From a virus, in the IMG/VR virus record IMGVR_UViG_3300028844_003786, positions 1-39,748 of that record: 39,748 nucleotides of DNA. One strand, written 5' to 3'. The translations under genes were made by a program, and so were the position numbers. The notes below the pieces were generated by a model, which was not told the origin of the DNA, searched no databases, and was given only the letters and a program-made list of their open reading frames with translations. Positions 15,707 to 23,450 of this stretch are shown one piece after another; position 1 is the stretch's first letter; the number at the start of each line of letters is the position of its first letter.

Positions 15707-15720
15707 GGAGATAATAAATA

Positions 15721-17214
15721 ATGGCATATACATCACCTTTTAACGATAGAATAGGTTATTTTTCTCATGCTGTTTTTTACAAGACAGCTATAGGTCCGGG
15801 TGACCCTTTAGGCGCAGTTATTACGGACCATCTATTTCTAGATGGTGTTCAGGATATAAGTGTAGAAAGGCAGATTTCTCAAGAAAAACTTCCCGAGTTT
15901 GGTCAAATGACTCAGGACAAATTAAAATACGGTAAGACAAAATACGAAATTCAAATCACTAGAGTTCTAGGGTCTTTGAAAGATAATTTTTACTACGAAC
16001 CCTCCCCAAGTTCTGGTGCCCCAGATGTAGTAGCGGGTGAATATGGATTGGGGAAGGGTGATTTTTTCTACAACACAACCGGTAAGACCACTTACGAAGA
16101 AGCGCATGTTACCAATATTAATAACGGAATTGGTGTTGGAAATGGTAAGCTAAGATATTATGATATAACGGTTGTTTATGGCAGAGACAGCATTTCTAAT
16201 ATAAATAGCGGATTTCCGCCCGGAGAAGATCCCCCATCGACAACCAGCGAATGTAGGACCATAACATACAGAAGTGCCGTTTTAAACTCTATATCTTATG
16301 ATATTGAAACAGAGGGTGCTGTTCGAGAAACAATATCGCTCACCGCTGAATATTACGAACAGGATTTGGTTGTTGATGCTATGCTTTTTGAAGACTTGGA
16401 CCCAGAGGTGAGTGATAGTGCGGTCCCTCTTCCTAGAAAAGCAAAAACCTTACGGCGTAAAAATATTATACTAAATCCAGATATCGTTCCTCATACGCAA
16501 GCCGATGCCGGACTTCCCTACGCTTGGTTGCCGCTAGAGGTTCAGGAGTTATTCTATCTTGGCAACGAGAAGGATGGTATTCCAATCATAGGAATAACTT
16601 CTATTAGTATTGACATAGAATTTAATATTAAGGAACTTGTAGATTACGGACAGTGGTCTGGGAGTGATATATACTCAAATGTAGCCCAGCAGCAGGCAGG
16701 TACTCCAGATGAAGGGGGAGAAACTCGAATAAACAATTATAAAATTCTTCAATTTCCTATTGCAGTAAGTTGTACATTTGAAGGAATTGTAAGAGATCAT
16801 TACATAAACTCTAATCAGCAAACGAAACCAAAGACAGTCAGTCCCAACACATATCCATCGGCAATTCAGCCGCCTATAGACAAGTTCGACCACCTTGTTA
16901 CGGATACTCACTTTAGCTCTTATGGATTGACCAACACGAATTCGGAGCTGTATGCCTACTACGCCAAAGAGTTTCAGGGAAACAATAAGGCGGATAGAGA
17001 AATTAGAATATTAGCAAAAGATCCCGCCGTTGCCTCAAAATACTGGCAATGGAATCTAGGTGACAAGAATTTTTTAACAGATTTTTCAATCACTGGTGGA
17101 GGCGTAGGAGGTGAAAGTGTAACAGCTTCACTATCCTACCGAAACGATTCTAGTGAAATATTCTTGGTAAAAGATTCGACTATTCATGAGTTTAAATCCA
17201 ACGACACTTATTAA
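15721..17214 (+). CDS. Virion structural protein, tail-tube-like
   Basis: The 497-residue product is beta-rich, soluble and without enzymatic motifs. It has an N-terminal strand region, DHLFLDGVQDISVERQ, and repeated blocks of the type N-S-I-S-Y-D-I-E-T-E-G-A-V-R-E-T and F-S-I-T-G-G-G-V-G-G-E-S, in which a strand pair is followed by a small-residue turn. These are common in phage tail-tube and baseplate proteins. Length is above that of a minimal tube protein, so extra domains are likely. The upstream GCGTAT motif is shared with the other structural gene. The tail assignment is by style, not by an identified family. Confidence 0.6.
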   Translation: MAYTSPFNDRIGYFSHAVFYKTAIGPGDPLGAVITDHLFLDGVQDISVERQISQEKLPEFGQMTQDKLKYGKTKYEIQITRVLGSLKDNFYYEPSPSSGAPDVVAGEYGLGKGDFFYNTTGKTTYEEAHVTNINNGIGVGNGKLRYYDITVVYGRDSISNINSGFPPGEDPPSTTSECRTITYRSAVLNSISYDIETEGAVRETISLTAEYYEQDLVVDAMLFEDLDPEVSDSAVPLPRKAKTLRRKNIILNPDIVPHTQADAGLPYAWLPLEVQELFYLGNEKDGIPIIGITSISIDIEFNIKELVDYGQWSGSDIYSNVAQQQAGTPDEGGETRINNYKILQFPIAVSCTFEGIVRDHYINSNQQTKPKTVSPNTYPSAIQPPIDKFDHLVTDTHFSSYGLTNTNSELYAYYAKEFQGNNKADREIRILAKDPAVASKYWQWNLGDKNFLTDFSITGGGVGGESVTASLSYRNDSSEIFLVKDSTIHEFKSNDTY

Positions 17215-17223
17215 GGCACTGCA

Positions 17224-17904
17224 ATGGCTAAAAGAAGAAGAGACAACAGTAAGAAACAGCCCATTAGACCAGCCCGAAAAAAACTTAAACCCAAAAGCGA
17301 AAATCAGTTTGATTATATATCATTAATGTCAGAAAATGATCTTACATTTTGCTGTGGTCCAGCCGGATCTGGTAAGACCGCAGTAGCAGTAGGAATGGCT
17401 TGTGAATATATATTAGAAGAAAAAATAGAAAAAATAATAATAACAAGGCCAGTAATAGAGTCAGGAAGAGGGTTGGGCTTCTTGCCCGGCTCGCTTAATG
17501 AGAAGGTTCATCCTTACATGGTTCCAATAATTGAAGAAATGAAACTTTATCTAGGGGTGGAAACATATAATTCAATGAGGGCCACAAACAAAATAGAAGT
17601 GTGTCCCTTGGAATATATGCGTGGAAGAAACTTTCATCACACATTTATGATTTTAGATGAAGCACAGAATGCCACGTATGAACAAATCAAAATGTTTATG
17701 ACAAGAATCGGCATCGGCTCTAAAGCAGTTGTTAATGGAGATTTAGACCAAACCGATCTAAGAGGATCTTATGATACATCAGGAGGATTAAATAACTGCA
17801 TGGAAAAACTAGATGACCTAAAGGGTGTTGGAATTTGCTATCTAACTAATGAAGACATTGTTCGAAACAGAATTATATCTAGAATTTTAAATAGGTTAAA
17901 ATAA
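17224..17904 (+). CDS. phoH: PhoH-like P-loop ATPase
   Basis: The 226-residue product has a basic N-terminal tail (about 1-25). The PhoH domain follows, with Walker A GPAGSGKT (45-52), ITRPVIESGRGLGFLPGS, Walker B FMILDEAQN and the late GDLDQTDL sensor region. PhoH-like proteins are common in marine phages; they are ATPases and some have RNA helicase or nuclease-associated roles, with the true phage function unsettled. It follows the tail-like gene by ten bases and is closed by a strong terminator, so the two may be co-transcribed. Confidence 0.93.
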   Translation: MAKRRRDNSKKQPIRPARKKLKPKSENQFDYISLMSENDLTFCCGPAGSGKTAVAVGMACEYILEEKIEKIIITRPVIESGRGLGFLPGSLNEKVHPYMVPIIEEMKLYLGVETYNSMRATNKIEVCPLEYMRGRNFHHTFMILDEAQNATYEQIKMFMTRIGIGSKAVVNGDLDQTDLRGSYDTSGGLNNCMEKLDDLKGVGICYLTNEDIVRNRIISRILNRLK

Positions 17905-17919
17905 ACTAAAATGTGCTTT

Positions 17920-17957
17920 GGGGGTTACTTGTATCTATAATACAGTAACTCCCTTTT
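17920..17957 (+). terminator. Rho-independent terminator after phoH
   Basis: GGGGGTTACT (17920-17929) pairs with AGTAACTCCC (17944-17953) with one G-T wobble. After a single bulged T (17930) the stem continues GTAT/ATAC around a five-base loop, and TTTT follows (17954-17957). This makes a stem of 14 pairs with one bulge. It separates the tail/phoH unit from the recombination and replication genes. Confidence 0.85.
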
Positions 17958-17981
17958 ATTGAACAGGAACGAGGAACTAAG

Positions 17982-18341
17982 ATGCCAACATACGATTTTG
18001 AATGCGAACCTTGTGCTTATCATATAGAAATTGTTCAGAGACATGACGAACCCGAAAATCACACTTGTCCTATTTGCGAACAGAAAAGCTTAAAAAAAAT
18101 ATTCATTAACGCTCCCGGTATTATCGTTAAGGGAGAACCTACCACAATCGCACAGCAGGCCGAGAGAAATACGGCAAAAATGGGAAAGTATGAATTAGAA
18201 ACTAAGCGATCTAGCGATAAGATAAACTCAGAACTTTCTACAAAACAAAAGAGCGCAAGAGAACGTCATCGAGCGATTGTTTCAATGACACCAGAACAGC
18301 AAACGCATTGGGTTAAGACAGGGGAGCGACCATCGACATGA
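17982..18341 (+). CDS. FmdB-type zinc ribbon protein
   Basis: The 119-residue product opens with MPTYDFECEPCAYHIE and then HTCPICEQKSLKKIF, giving C-x2-C...C-x2-C, the FmdB-family zinc ribbon. The rest (about 55-119) is basic and helical, ending in a segment SMTPEQQTHWVKTGERP. FmdB-like small ribbons are seen in bacteria and phages and are thought to bind nucleic acid or protein, but their role is not settled. GAGGAA precedes the ATG. Its stop overlaps the next start. Confidence 0.85.
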   Translation: MPTYDFECEPCAYHIEIVQRHDEPENHTCPICEQKSLKKIFINAPGIIVKGEPTTIAQQAERNTAKMGKYELETKRSSDKINSELSTKQKSARERHRAIVSMTPEQQTHWVKTGERPST

Positions 18342-18613
18342 GAGAAACAGCTTTCTCAAAAATGATGAGAAGCGGGATAGAAAAAGATCCCGATCCACCA
18401 AGAGCTAATCCACATACAGCAATTATAACGCTAAAAATAGAAGTCAGAGAGCTAGACTCTAATGGAATCATAGGAGAATCCGTAGTCGGTAACGGTAGAC
18501 TTTCTAAGTTTGGAATTAGAGATAAAGCCCGGATAATGATTGCCGGAGCTACAGAAGGTGAATGTATCCTAAAAGTAAAACAATTATTGGAGAACCTTAA
18601 TGAAAAACCATAG
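18338..18613 (+). CDS. Small hypothetical protein
   Basis: The 91-residue product has a short Pro-rich N-terminus (DPDPPRANPHT), then a beta-rich domain with strands TAIITLKIEVREL and ESVVGNGRL, and a C-terminal helix. No catalytic motif is visible. It starts with ATGA overlap after the zinc ribbon gene and overlaps the next gene by 14 bases. Family unrecognised. Confidence 0.65.
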   Translation: MRETAFSKMMRSGIEKDPDPPRANPHTAIITLKIEVRELDSNGIIGESVVGNGRLSKFGIRDKARIMIAGATEGECILKVKQLLENLNEKP

Positions 18614-18959
18614 TAGCGAAGATTTTGACCAAATGGGACTACCAAAGCCCACAGAAACTCTTGTACAATGGTTTGGTATGGACGCAAAAAAAGTAAAGGA
18701 TGAAAGAACTGCTTTCGCAAAAAGCGTTTCTTGTACGTATGATTACGAAAATTTGTCAAAACAGTTCTTCCTAAGAATTTCGAGCGGAGAATTGATTGAC
18801 CCTTACTACACCAACTCTGGAGTAGGTAGAGCTAGGCTTGCAACATTCTCTTTTAGAAAGGTTAACGTTGCTACATTTGAAGCTTTTATGAAATATCTAA
18901 AAAGCAAAAAAAGAACTGATTACACTTTCGCTAGACGTTTATTAATGGAGATTAAATAA
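18600..18959 (+). CDS. Small hypothetical protein
   Basis: The 119-residue product is basic and mixed alpha/beta, with segments KQFFLRISSGELIDPYY and ARLATFSFRKVN and a Lys-rich C-terminal helix. AGAACCTTA-type spacing leaves the start inside the previous gene. No membrane segment, cysteine pair or known motif was seen apart from one Cys near residue 46. Function unknown. Confidence 0.65.
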   Translation: MKNHSSEDFDQMGLPKPTETLVQWFGMDAKKVKDERTAFAKSVSCTYDYENLSKQFFLRISSGELIDPYYTNSGVGRARLATFSFRKVNVATFEAFMKYLKSKKRTDYTFARRLLMEIK

Positions 18960-19324
18960 TGAAGAAGGGACCACTTTCAAAAAAAGAAAAAGCATATATT
19001 GCTAAAAATTACCAAGACACAACACCCAATGAAATAGCAGATCTACTAGATAGATCCGTTCACATGGTTGATAAACAAATCATGAAGCTTTCCTTTACAG
19101 CCAATAAGGAAAAGCAAGAAGAAGAACTAGCATCAGAAGCTCTAAGCCCACCAACTGAATCAAATCCTTTGTACGCCAGAAACGTAGCGGAAAACGGGGT
19201 TGTGCGTTCTACGATTGGAACTCAGGCAGCGTCAATGGCTGCTGACGAATCAAGAGCAAAAAGGAAATCACCAGAAGTTAGTCCACGATACTCTAAACAT
19301 ATTCACGAAATAAAGAAAAGGTAA
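18959..19324 (+). CDS. Putative helix-turn-helix DNA-binding protein
   Basis: The 121-residue product opens with LSKKEKAYIAKNYQDTTPNE and continues IADLLDRSVHMVDKQIMKL. This reads as three helices in the style of a Myb/GcrA-like or resolvase-like helix-turn-helix. A flexible Glu/Ser/Pro linker follows, then a basic tail with ...YSKHIHEIKKR. The HTH suggests DNA binding, possibly in regulation or packaging. It starts at the last base of the previous stop (TAATG). The call rests on helix pattern only. Confidence 0.6.
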   Translation: MKKGPLSKKEKAYIAKNYQDTTPNEIADLLDRSVHMVDKQIMKLSFTANKEKQEEELASEALSPPTESNPLYARNVAENGVVRSTIGTQAASMAADESRAKRKSPEVSPRYSKHIHEIKKR

Positions 19325-19328
19325 GTAA

Positions 19329-19868
19329 ATGTCGGAAGTTAAAGATAAACCCCTACATCTTTTAAACGATTCTGTATGTACTTCTTTCGATCCATTTGTG
19401 AGAAAACAACTGATGTCATCCTTGACAATGAGTTGGATAGCAACTATGACAGACGGAAGCCTTGTCTATGGAGACTATGAAAGACAGGGTTATGAAAAAT
19501 GCTGGGAAAGATTTAAAAAGCATTGCTTTAAAACTAATACAACGCCAACAAGCATCAAGCTGCATATGCTTGGATGTCCTGCTGTAGAATTTTTTTCTGA
19601 CCCAGATGGCTTGGACGGGTTTTCTATATCGAGAGGGGTCGCCAGAGAACAGTCAATGTCAGGCGACTTTAAAGACTACCAAAGTCTAACAGTGTCACTG
19701 CTTAATAAAAACTGCAAACATATAGACATTAGAAAGTTTGTCTGGCCTTTGAATGATTTTGAAGAATTGCAGGGAAAGAGAAAGTTGACAAAAGTAAACA
19801 TTGAACAGTTGATTTTTAAAAATGAATCAGAAAAACGAGAAAAAGTTCAAAAGTATCTCAACGGGTGA
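19329..19868 (+). CDS. Hypothetical protein
   Basis: The 179-residue product is soluble with a mixed fold; segments such as MSWIATMTDGSLVYGDYER and KLHMLGCPAVEFF look like beta strands. No catalytic motif was recognised. A weak AAGG ribosome site precedes the ATG. It overlaps the next gene by 47 bases and lies four genes into the stretch that leads to the recombinase, so a link to recombination is possible but not shown. Confidence 0.65.
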   Translation: MSEVKDKPLHLLNDSVCTSFDPFVRKQLMSSLTMSWIATMTDGSLVYGDYERQGYEKCWERFKKHCFKTNTTPTSIKLHMLGCPAVEFFSDPDGLDGFSISRGVAREQSMSGDFKDYQSLTVSLLNKNCKHIDIRKFVWPLNDFEELQGKRKLTKVNIEQLIFKNESEKREKVQKYLNG

Positions 19869-20283
19869 ACCTTGTACTGCTGCTCAGTATTTAGCTGAAA
19901 TGGTTTGCATTAGAAAAGCTGAACGCGAAAACAAGGGAAGTCTTGCTTACAAATTTTGGAATAAAGGAGACTCTTACAAAATTCAGATAAGAGTAGCCAA
20001 CAGATTAATAAAGAAATATGGAGAGAAGCCCATATTTTACTATTTAAACAGCCCAAGTGGTAAAAGTATTTATTCGTTGGGCTTTCTACATAAAAGTAAA
20101 AAGTTTGTACTAATACTCGACTTCGTAGAAGAGGGAGTAAAAAAAGCCAAGAAAATAACTGACGCCCAAGAGCTGCAAGAAAAAAAAGTTGTGAACTTAC
20201 CTAAAGGCGAATACAAGTCAAAAAAGAAGAAGAAAAACAATAGTCTATTATCAAAAATAAGGAAAGCAGATGGTAACAAGTGA
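19822..20283 (+). CDS. Basic hypothetical protein, conserved-looking N-terminal motif
   Basis: The 153-residue product has an N-terminal block TGEPCTAAQYLAEMVCIRKAE, then LAYKFWNKGD and SGKSIYSLGFL, followed by a Lys-rich C-terminal tail (KKKKKN). The tight block looks like a conserved phage domain, but I cannot name it. The high Lys content suggests nucleic acid binding. It overlaps the previous gene by 47 bases with no strong ribosome site, which makes the exact start less sure, and its stop overlaps the recombinase start. Confidence 0.65.
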   Translation: MNQKNEKKFKSISTGEPCTAAQYLAEMVCIRKAERENKGSLAYKFWNKGDSYKIQIRVANRLIKKYGEKPIFYYLNSPSGKSIYSLGFLHKSKKFVLILDFVEEGVKKAKKITDAQELQEKKVVNLPKGEYKSKKKKKNNSLLSKIRKADGNK

Positions 20284-21418
20284 ATTTAGTAATAAATTTC
20301 AAGCAGATAAAAAGTCCACTCAACCAAAATATTTAAAAAGCATTTTGAAAGATAATGGCGAAATTATTAAAAGCGGAATAGATGTACTAACTGAAAAGAA
20401 AAATTTAGGAATGATTTCAATTAGTCCTGCTATTGATCTAGCTTTGGGTGGAGGTGTTCGTGAAGGATGCTGGCTAACCCTTACAGGAGATCCTAAAAGC
20501 GGCAAAACAACTACAGCAATGCAAATTGCAGCCAATTGTCAAGCGGAAGGTCGCCCAGTGATTTATCTAGACGCTGAAGGTAGACTTAAAGACATGAACT
20601 TTCAAGTGGAAGGGTTTGATACATCCAAGATTCACGTAATTGCACCTGTCGACAAACCTCTTTCCGCAGAAGTATTTTTAGAAGCCGCTTATAAGATGAT
20701 GAGCCATCCAGATTATGCCGGAGCTGTGTTAATTATCGACTCGGTTTCATCCCTTCTGCCGCAGAAAGAAATAGAAGGAGATTTTAGTCCGGGTCGTGCT
20801 GGACTACCTAAGATTTTATCAATTTTCACCAAGAAGATTGGACAACTACTTCCTAAGCAACGAGGGTTGGTAATAGCTATAACTCACTATATCGCAAATA
20901 CTGGTGGATTTGGCAAGGCTAAAATGTCTGATGGTGGTAATAAAATTCAGTATCAGGCAGACACAAGAATGGAAATAGCTGGCAGTGGGATGGATCGTCC
21001 AGCAATTAAAGGTTGGGTTGATGAGAATGGTAAAAGAATCGGCCAGATTGTAAACTGGAAAATTATCTGTTCATCCTGTGGACCACCGGGAGGTCAGGTG
21101 CAAAGTTATATCAGATATGGAAAAGGAATCGACAAGGTTCAAGAAAATATACAAATCGGAATGGATCTCGGACTTGTTTCAAAAAGCGGAGCATGGTGTA
21201 CCTGTGATTTCGTTACTTTTGGCGGAGGGGATGATGAAAAAGATTTTAAAGCAATTTTAAAGAAGGCGAGACCAGACATTGATGTTGATAATCAAGAAGA
21301 ACTACTATCAACCAAAGGGTTTAAGTTCCAAGGTCAGATAAAACTTTACAATTTTATGGCAGAAAATCCTGATTTTATGAACCTCTTGACTAAAATGACC
21401 GCTCAAGGGTTAGAATGA
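20270..21418 (+). CDS. RecA/UvsX-like recombinase
   Basis: The 382-residue product has an N-terminal segment, then the RecA core. Walker A is GDPKSGKT (73-80), YLDAEGRL follows, Walker B is VLIIDSVSS (153-161), and the DNA-binding loop region lies near GDFSPGRAGLP and MSDGGNKIQYQADTRMEI. The end of the core reads YIRYGKGIDKVQ...GLVSKSGAW, close to bacterial RecA. It would drive strand exchange in recombination, repair and recombination-dependent replication. Unusual features are CSSC in the loop before the last core strand and CTC after GAW. AAGGAA precedes the ATG, and the stop overlaps a nuclease gene. Confidence 0.93.
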   Translation: MVTSEFSNKFQADKKSTQPKYLKSILKDNGEIIKSGIDVLTEKKNLGMISISPAIDLALGGGVREGCWLTLTGDPKSGKTTTAMQIAANCQAEGRPVIYLDAEGRLKDMNFQVEGFDTSKIHVIAPVDKPLSAEVFLEAAYKMMSHPDYAGAVLIIDSVSSLLPQKEIEGDFSPGRAGLPKILSIFTKKIGQLLPKQRGLVIAITHYIANTGGFGKAKMSDGGNKIQYQADTRMEIAGSGMDRPAIKGWVDENGKRIGQIVNWKIICSSCGPPGGQVQSYIRYGKGIDKVQENIQIGMDLGLVSKSGAWCTCDFVTFGGGDDEKDFKAILKKARPDIDVDNQEELLSTKGFKFQGQIKLYNFMAENPDFMNLLTKMTAQGLE

Positions 21419-21813
21419 AAGTAGTAGGACTTGACGGAAAGGACTATAACTGGAAACCAAAGGGGAACAAAGGGAAAAGATCAAAGCTGCACAAGCGGGC
21501 AGTGGGAATTATTAAAGAGTTGTTTCCTTTTGACGTTATTTTAGAAGAGGTTTCTCTTCCCGGCTCTGCTACAACTAAAAATAACAAACTTAGATGCGAC
21601 ATATTTGTTCCTAATAGGGAAATGTTTGTAGAAGTTCATGGCGAGCAGCACTTTAAATACATTCATTTTTACCACAAAAACAAGATTAATTTTTATCGTG
21701 CCCAAGCAAGAGATAGGACCAAGCAGGATTGGTTTAAGTTAAACGACTTAACCCTGATAGAGCTTAATTTTAACGAAACAGACGAACAGTGGAGACAGAG
21801 ACTAAAATGGTAA
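21415..21813 (+). CDS. Putative PD-(D/E)XK-type small endonuclease
   Basis: The 132-residue basic product has the order typical of small restriction-like nucleases: a helix (KLHKRAVGIIKELF), a strand with acidic residue (LRCDIFVPN), and a core strand ending FVEVHGEQHF, followed by a basic region and a final LTLIELN strand. D-x10-E-x-H resembles very short patch or homing-type nucleases. Its ATGA coupling to the recombinase suggests a role in recombination or repair, such as resolving joint molecules, but a homing-type nuclease is equally possible. Activity is inferred from pattern, not from a named family. Confidence 0.65.
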   Translation: MKVVGLDGKDYNWKPKGNKGKRSKLHKRAVGIIKELFPFDVILEEVSLPGSATTKNNKLRCDIFVPNREMFVEVHGEQHFKYIHFYHKNKINFYRAQARDRTKQDWFKLNDLTLIELNFNETDEQWRQRLKW

Positions 21814-22574
21814 CAATGGCTCATAAGACAAAAGGTTTTGTTTGTCATCATATTCCAAAAACCGGTGGAACATCCATCGGAAACTGGATAGCAAAAAACA
21901 TGGGACAAGAAGTGTACTTTGTAGGACAGAGAGGGGTTCGTACTCTTACTAGGGACACAGAAGGAGAAATGTTTGTAGGTTGGAGCGAGAGCAATCCTGA
22001 CCACAATAATTGGATGAAGTGGTGGTTTAAACACGCTGGTCTTAGAAACGGATTTGGGGCACATAACCAAGTAAGTTTAACTAAAAAGATTCTCTACGGA
22101 AACCCAAGAACAAAGCATTTAAAAAAAAAATTTTGGCACTTTGCCTTTTTAAGGAATCCTTACGACTGGCTAACGTCCTTGTTCTGGCATAGAAAGCACA
22201 TACCAAGTCCGATGAACAAAATTTACAATAAAGTTATAGATAATCCCGATCAAGATCTGGCATTTGCTGAGTTTATATTTTGTCTAGAAAATAGAGACGG
22301 ATTAAAGTCCGACCGTCTACAATCCTTTTGGCTTAATTCCAAAGTTGATTTCATTGGAGACTTTGACAACCTAGAAAGAGATTTTAGAAAGATTATGTCA
22401 CGCTTCGATATCGAGGTCAACAATTTTCCAAAAACAAATACTCAACCAAAAAACAAATCGGTATACCTGTGGAACAACCCGGAAATTTTAGCTAGGGCTA
22501 CCAACCTTTTGAGTAAGGATATCGAACTATACGAAAAAACGTTTAACAAAAAGGCATCGTATGAAAGAGGATAG
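21807..22574 (+). CDS. Sulfotransferase-family protein
   Basis: From the ATG at 21807 the product has 255 residues. It carries the two PAPS-binding signatures of cytosolic and Golgi-type sulfotransferases. The 5'-phosphosulfate loop HHIPKTGGTSI lies at about residues 14-24, and the 3'-phosphate motif FAFLRNPYDWLTSLF lies at about residues 112-126, with the Arg and Ser expected there. Such enzymes move sulfate from PAPS to a hydroxyl or amine, often on a glycan. The ATG at 21807 overlaps the nuclease stop; a longer GTG frame from 21789 is less likely. No PAPS synthesis gene is present, so host PAPS would be used. A decayed second copy lies at 27894. Confidence 0.85.
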   Translation: MVTMAHKTKGFVCHHIPKTGGTSIGNWIAKNMGQEVYFVGQRGVRTLTRDTEGEMFVGWSESNPDHNNWMKWWFKHAGLRNGFGAHNQVSLTKKILYGNPRTKHLKKKFWHFAFLRNPYDWLTSLFWHRKHIPSPMNKIYNKVIDNPDQDLAFAEFIFCLENRDGLKSDRLQSFWLNSKVDFIGDFDNLERDFRKIMSRFDIEVNNFPKTNTQPKNKSVYLWNNPEILARATNLLSKDIELYEKTFNKKASYERG

Positions 22575-23019
22575 AAGTACCGAGTTTGTCAACACTATCG
22601 AGGAATGGGTTAGTTCCAAGTTTCTTGCTAGAGTAGACCCTCCTAAAGAGATAGAGACGGTAATCAATGCTTCTTTTGAAGAAATGCAGTCATGGAGTCA
22701 GGAAACGTGTTACATCAACTCTTTTAGGCTCTACGCATACTCAGAATACTTGGCTGGGGTAAAAGCTAAAGAAAAAATTGTTTTTGATTGGGCAGAAGGT
22801 TCTATTTGGTTTATAATAGGTAGTACACTGGACCAATACGGTGATGGGTTTACAAAATGGGAAAAGAAGTATTATTCTGCTGTGAAAGAAAATCCACTAG
22901 CTACAAAGATTTTAAAGGTTAAAAACCATGCACATGCTAGGGTTCAAATGCTAGAAGGAAAACAGGAAAGAATTATCAAGATGGCAGACACTCTAAACAA
23001 TATGGCTAGGAGAAAATAA
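22561..23019 (+). CDS. Helical hypothetical protein, possible recombination mediator
   Basis: The 152-residue product is soluble and strongly helical, with a Tyr-rich middle (RLYAYSEYLAG, WEKKYYSAVKEN) and a charged C-terminal helix ending in NNMARRK. Size, helix content and position three genes after the recombinase recall UvsY-like mediators, but this is a weak, remote resemblance. It could as well be unrelated. The start overlaps the sulfotransferase stop by 14 bases and the stop overlaps the next start. Confidence 0.6.
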   Translation: MKEDRSTEFVNTIEEWVSSKFLARVDPPKEIETVINASFEEMQSWSQETCYINSFRLYAYSEYLAGVKAKEKIVFDWAEGSIWFIIGSTLDQYGDGFTKWEKKYYSAVKENPLATKILKVKNHAHARVQMLEGKQERIIKMADTLNNMARRK

Positions 23020-23444
23020 TGAGCGATCTAAGTGTAAAGATAAAAAAACTAATTAAGAAAGCTAAAGAAACTGGCGATATGGAGCTATTAGATTTGGCTA
23101 CGGACTTGATTGACTCTCAATCTATAAAAAATAGTCAAGAAAAAATCAATAAAGAAGTCACTAAAAACGAAGCGGAATTAGATAATAAATTTCCAGAGTT
23201 TTCCATGAAGTCGGAAAGTAAAATGCGACAACCTGTGGAGGTAAAAAAAAGAACGAACCTCTATGTAGACAAAGGTGAACATAAGGATGAGCATAATATC
23301 ACGCCAAATGTAGAATTAACTGAAAGACGAAGACCAACATTCAAAAAGGTTGACCAAACTTGCCAAAGGTGTAGTAAAGTAGTGAGTGTTAATCCGTCTT
23401 TCGTCAGGGATTTTTTTACTTGCGATTCATGCTTACGACGATAA
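23019..23444 (+). CDS. Lys/Glu-rich protein with a C-terminal zinc-finger motif
   Basis: The 141-residue product has a helical, charged first part and a disordered middle. The C-terminal motif TCQRCSKVVSVNP...FFTCDSCLRR (C-x2-C-x16-C-x2-C) should form a zinc ribbon. The gene precedes the replicative helicase by a few bases. Such fusions of a helical tail to a zinc ribbon can serve as nucleic acid or protein adaptors; function unknown. Confidence 0.7.
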   Translation: MSDLSVKIKKLIKKAKETGDMELLDLATDLIDSQSIKNSQEKINKEVTKNEAELDNKFPEFSMKSESKMRQPVEVKKRTNLYVDKGEHKDEHNITPNVELTERRRPTFKKVDQTCQRCSKVVSVNPSFVRDFFTCDSCLRR

Positions 23445-23450
23445 AAACTT

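Noticed and set aside
17936-17941. TATAAT box in the gap after phoH
   Set aside because: It lies in the loop and inner stem of the terminator hairpin at 17920-17957 and no -35 lies at the right distance, so I read it as part of the terminator.
19422-19450. TTGACA-N17-TATGAC inside the gene at 19329
   Set aside because: The -10 matches consensus at only four of six positions and there is no gene arrangement needing a promoter here.
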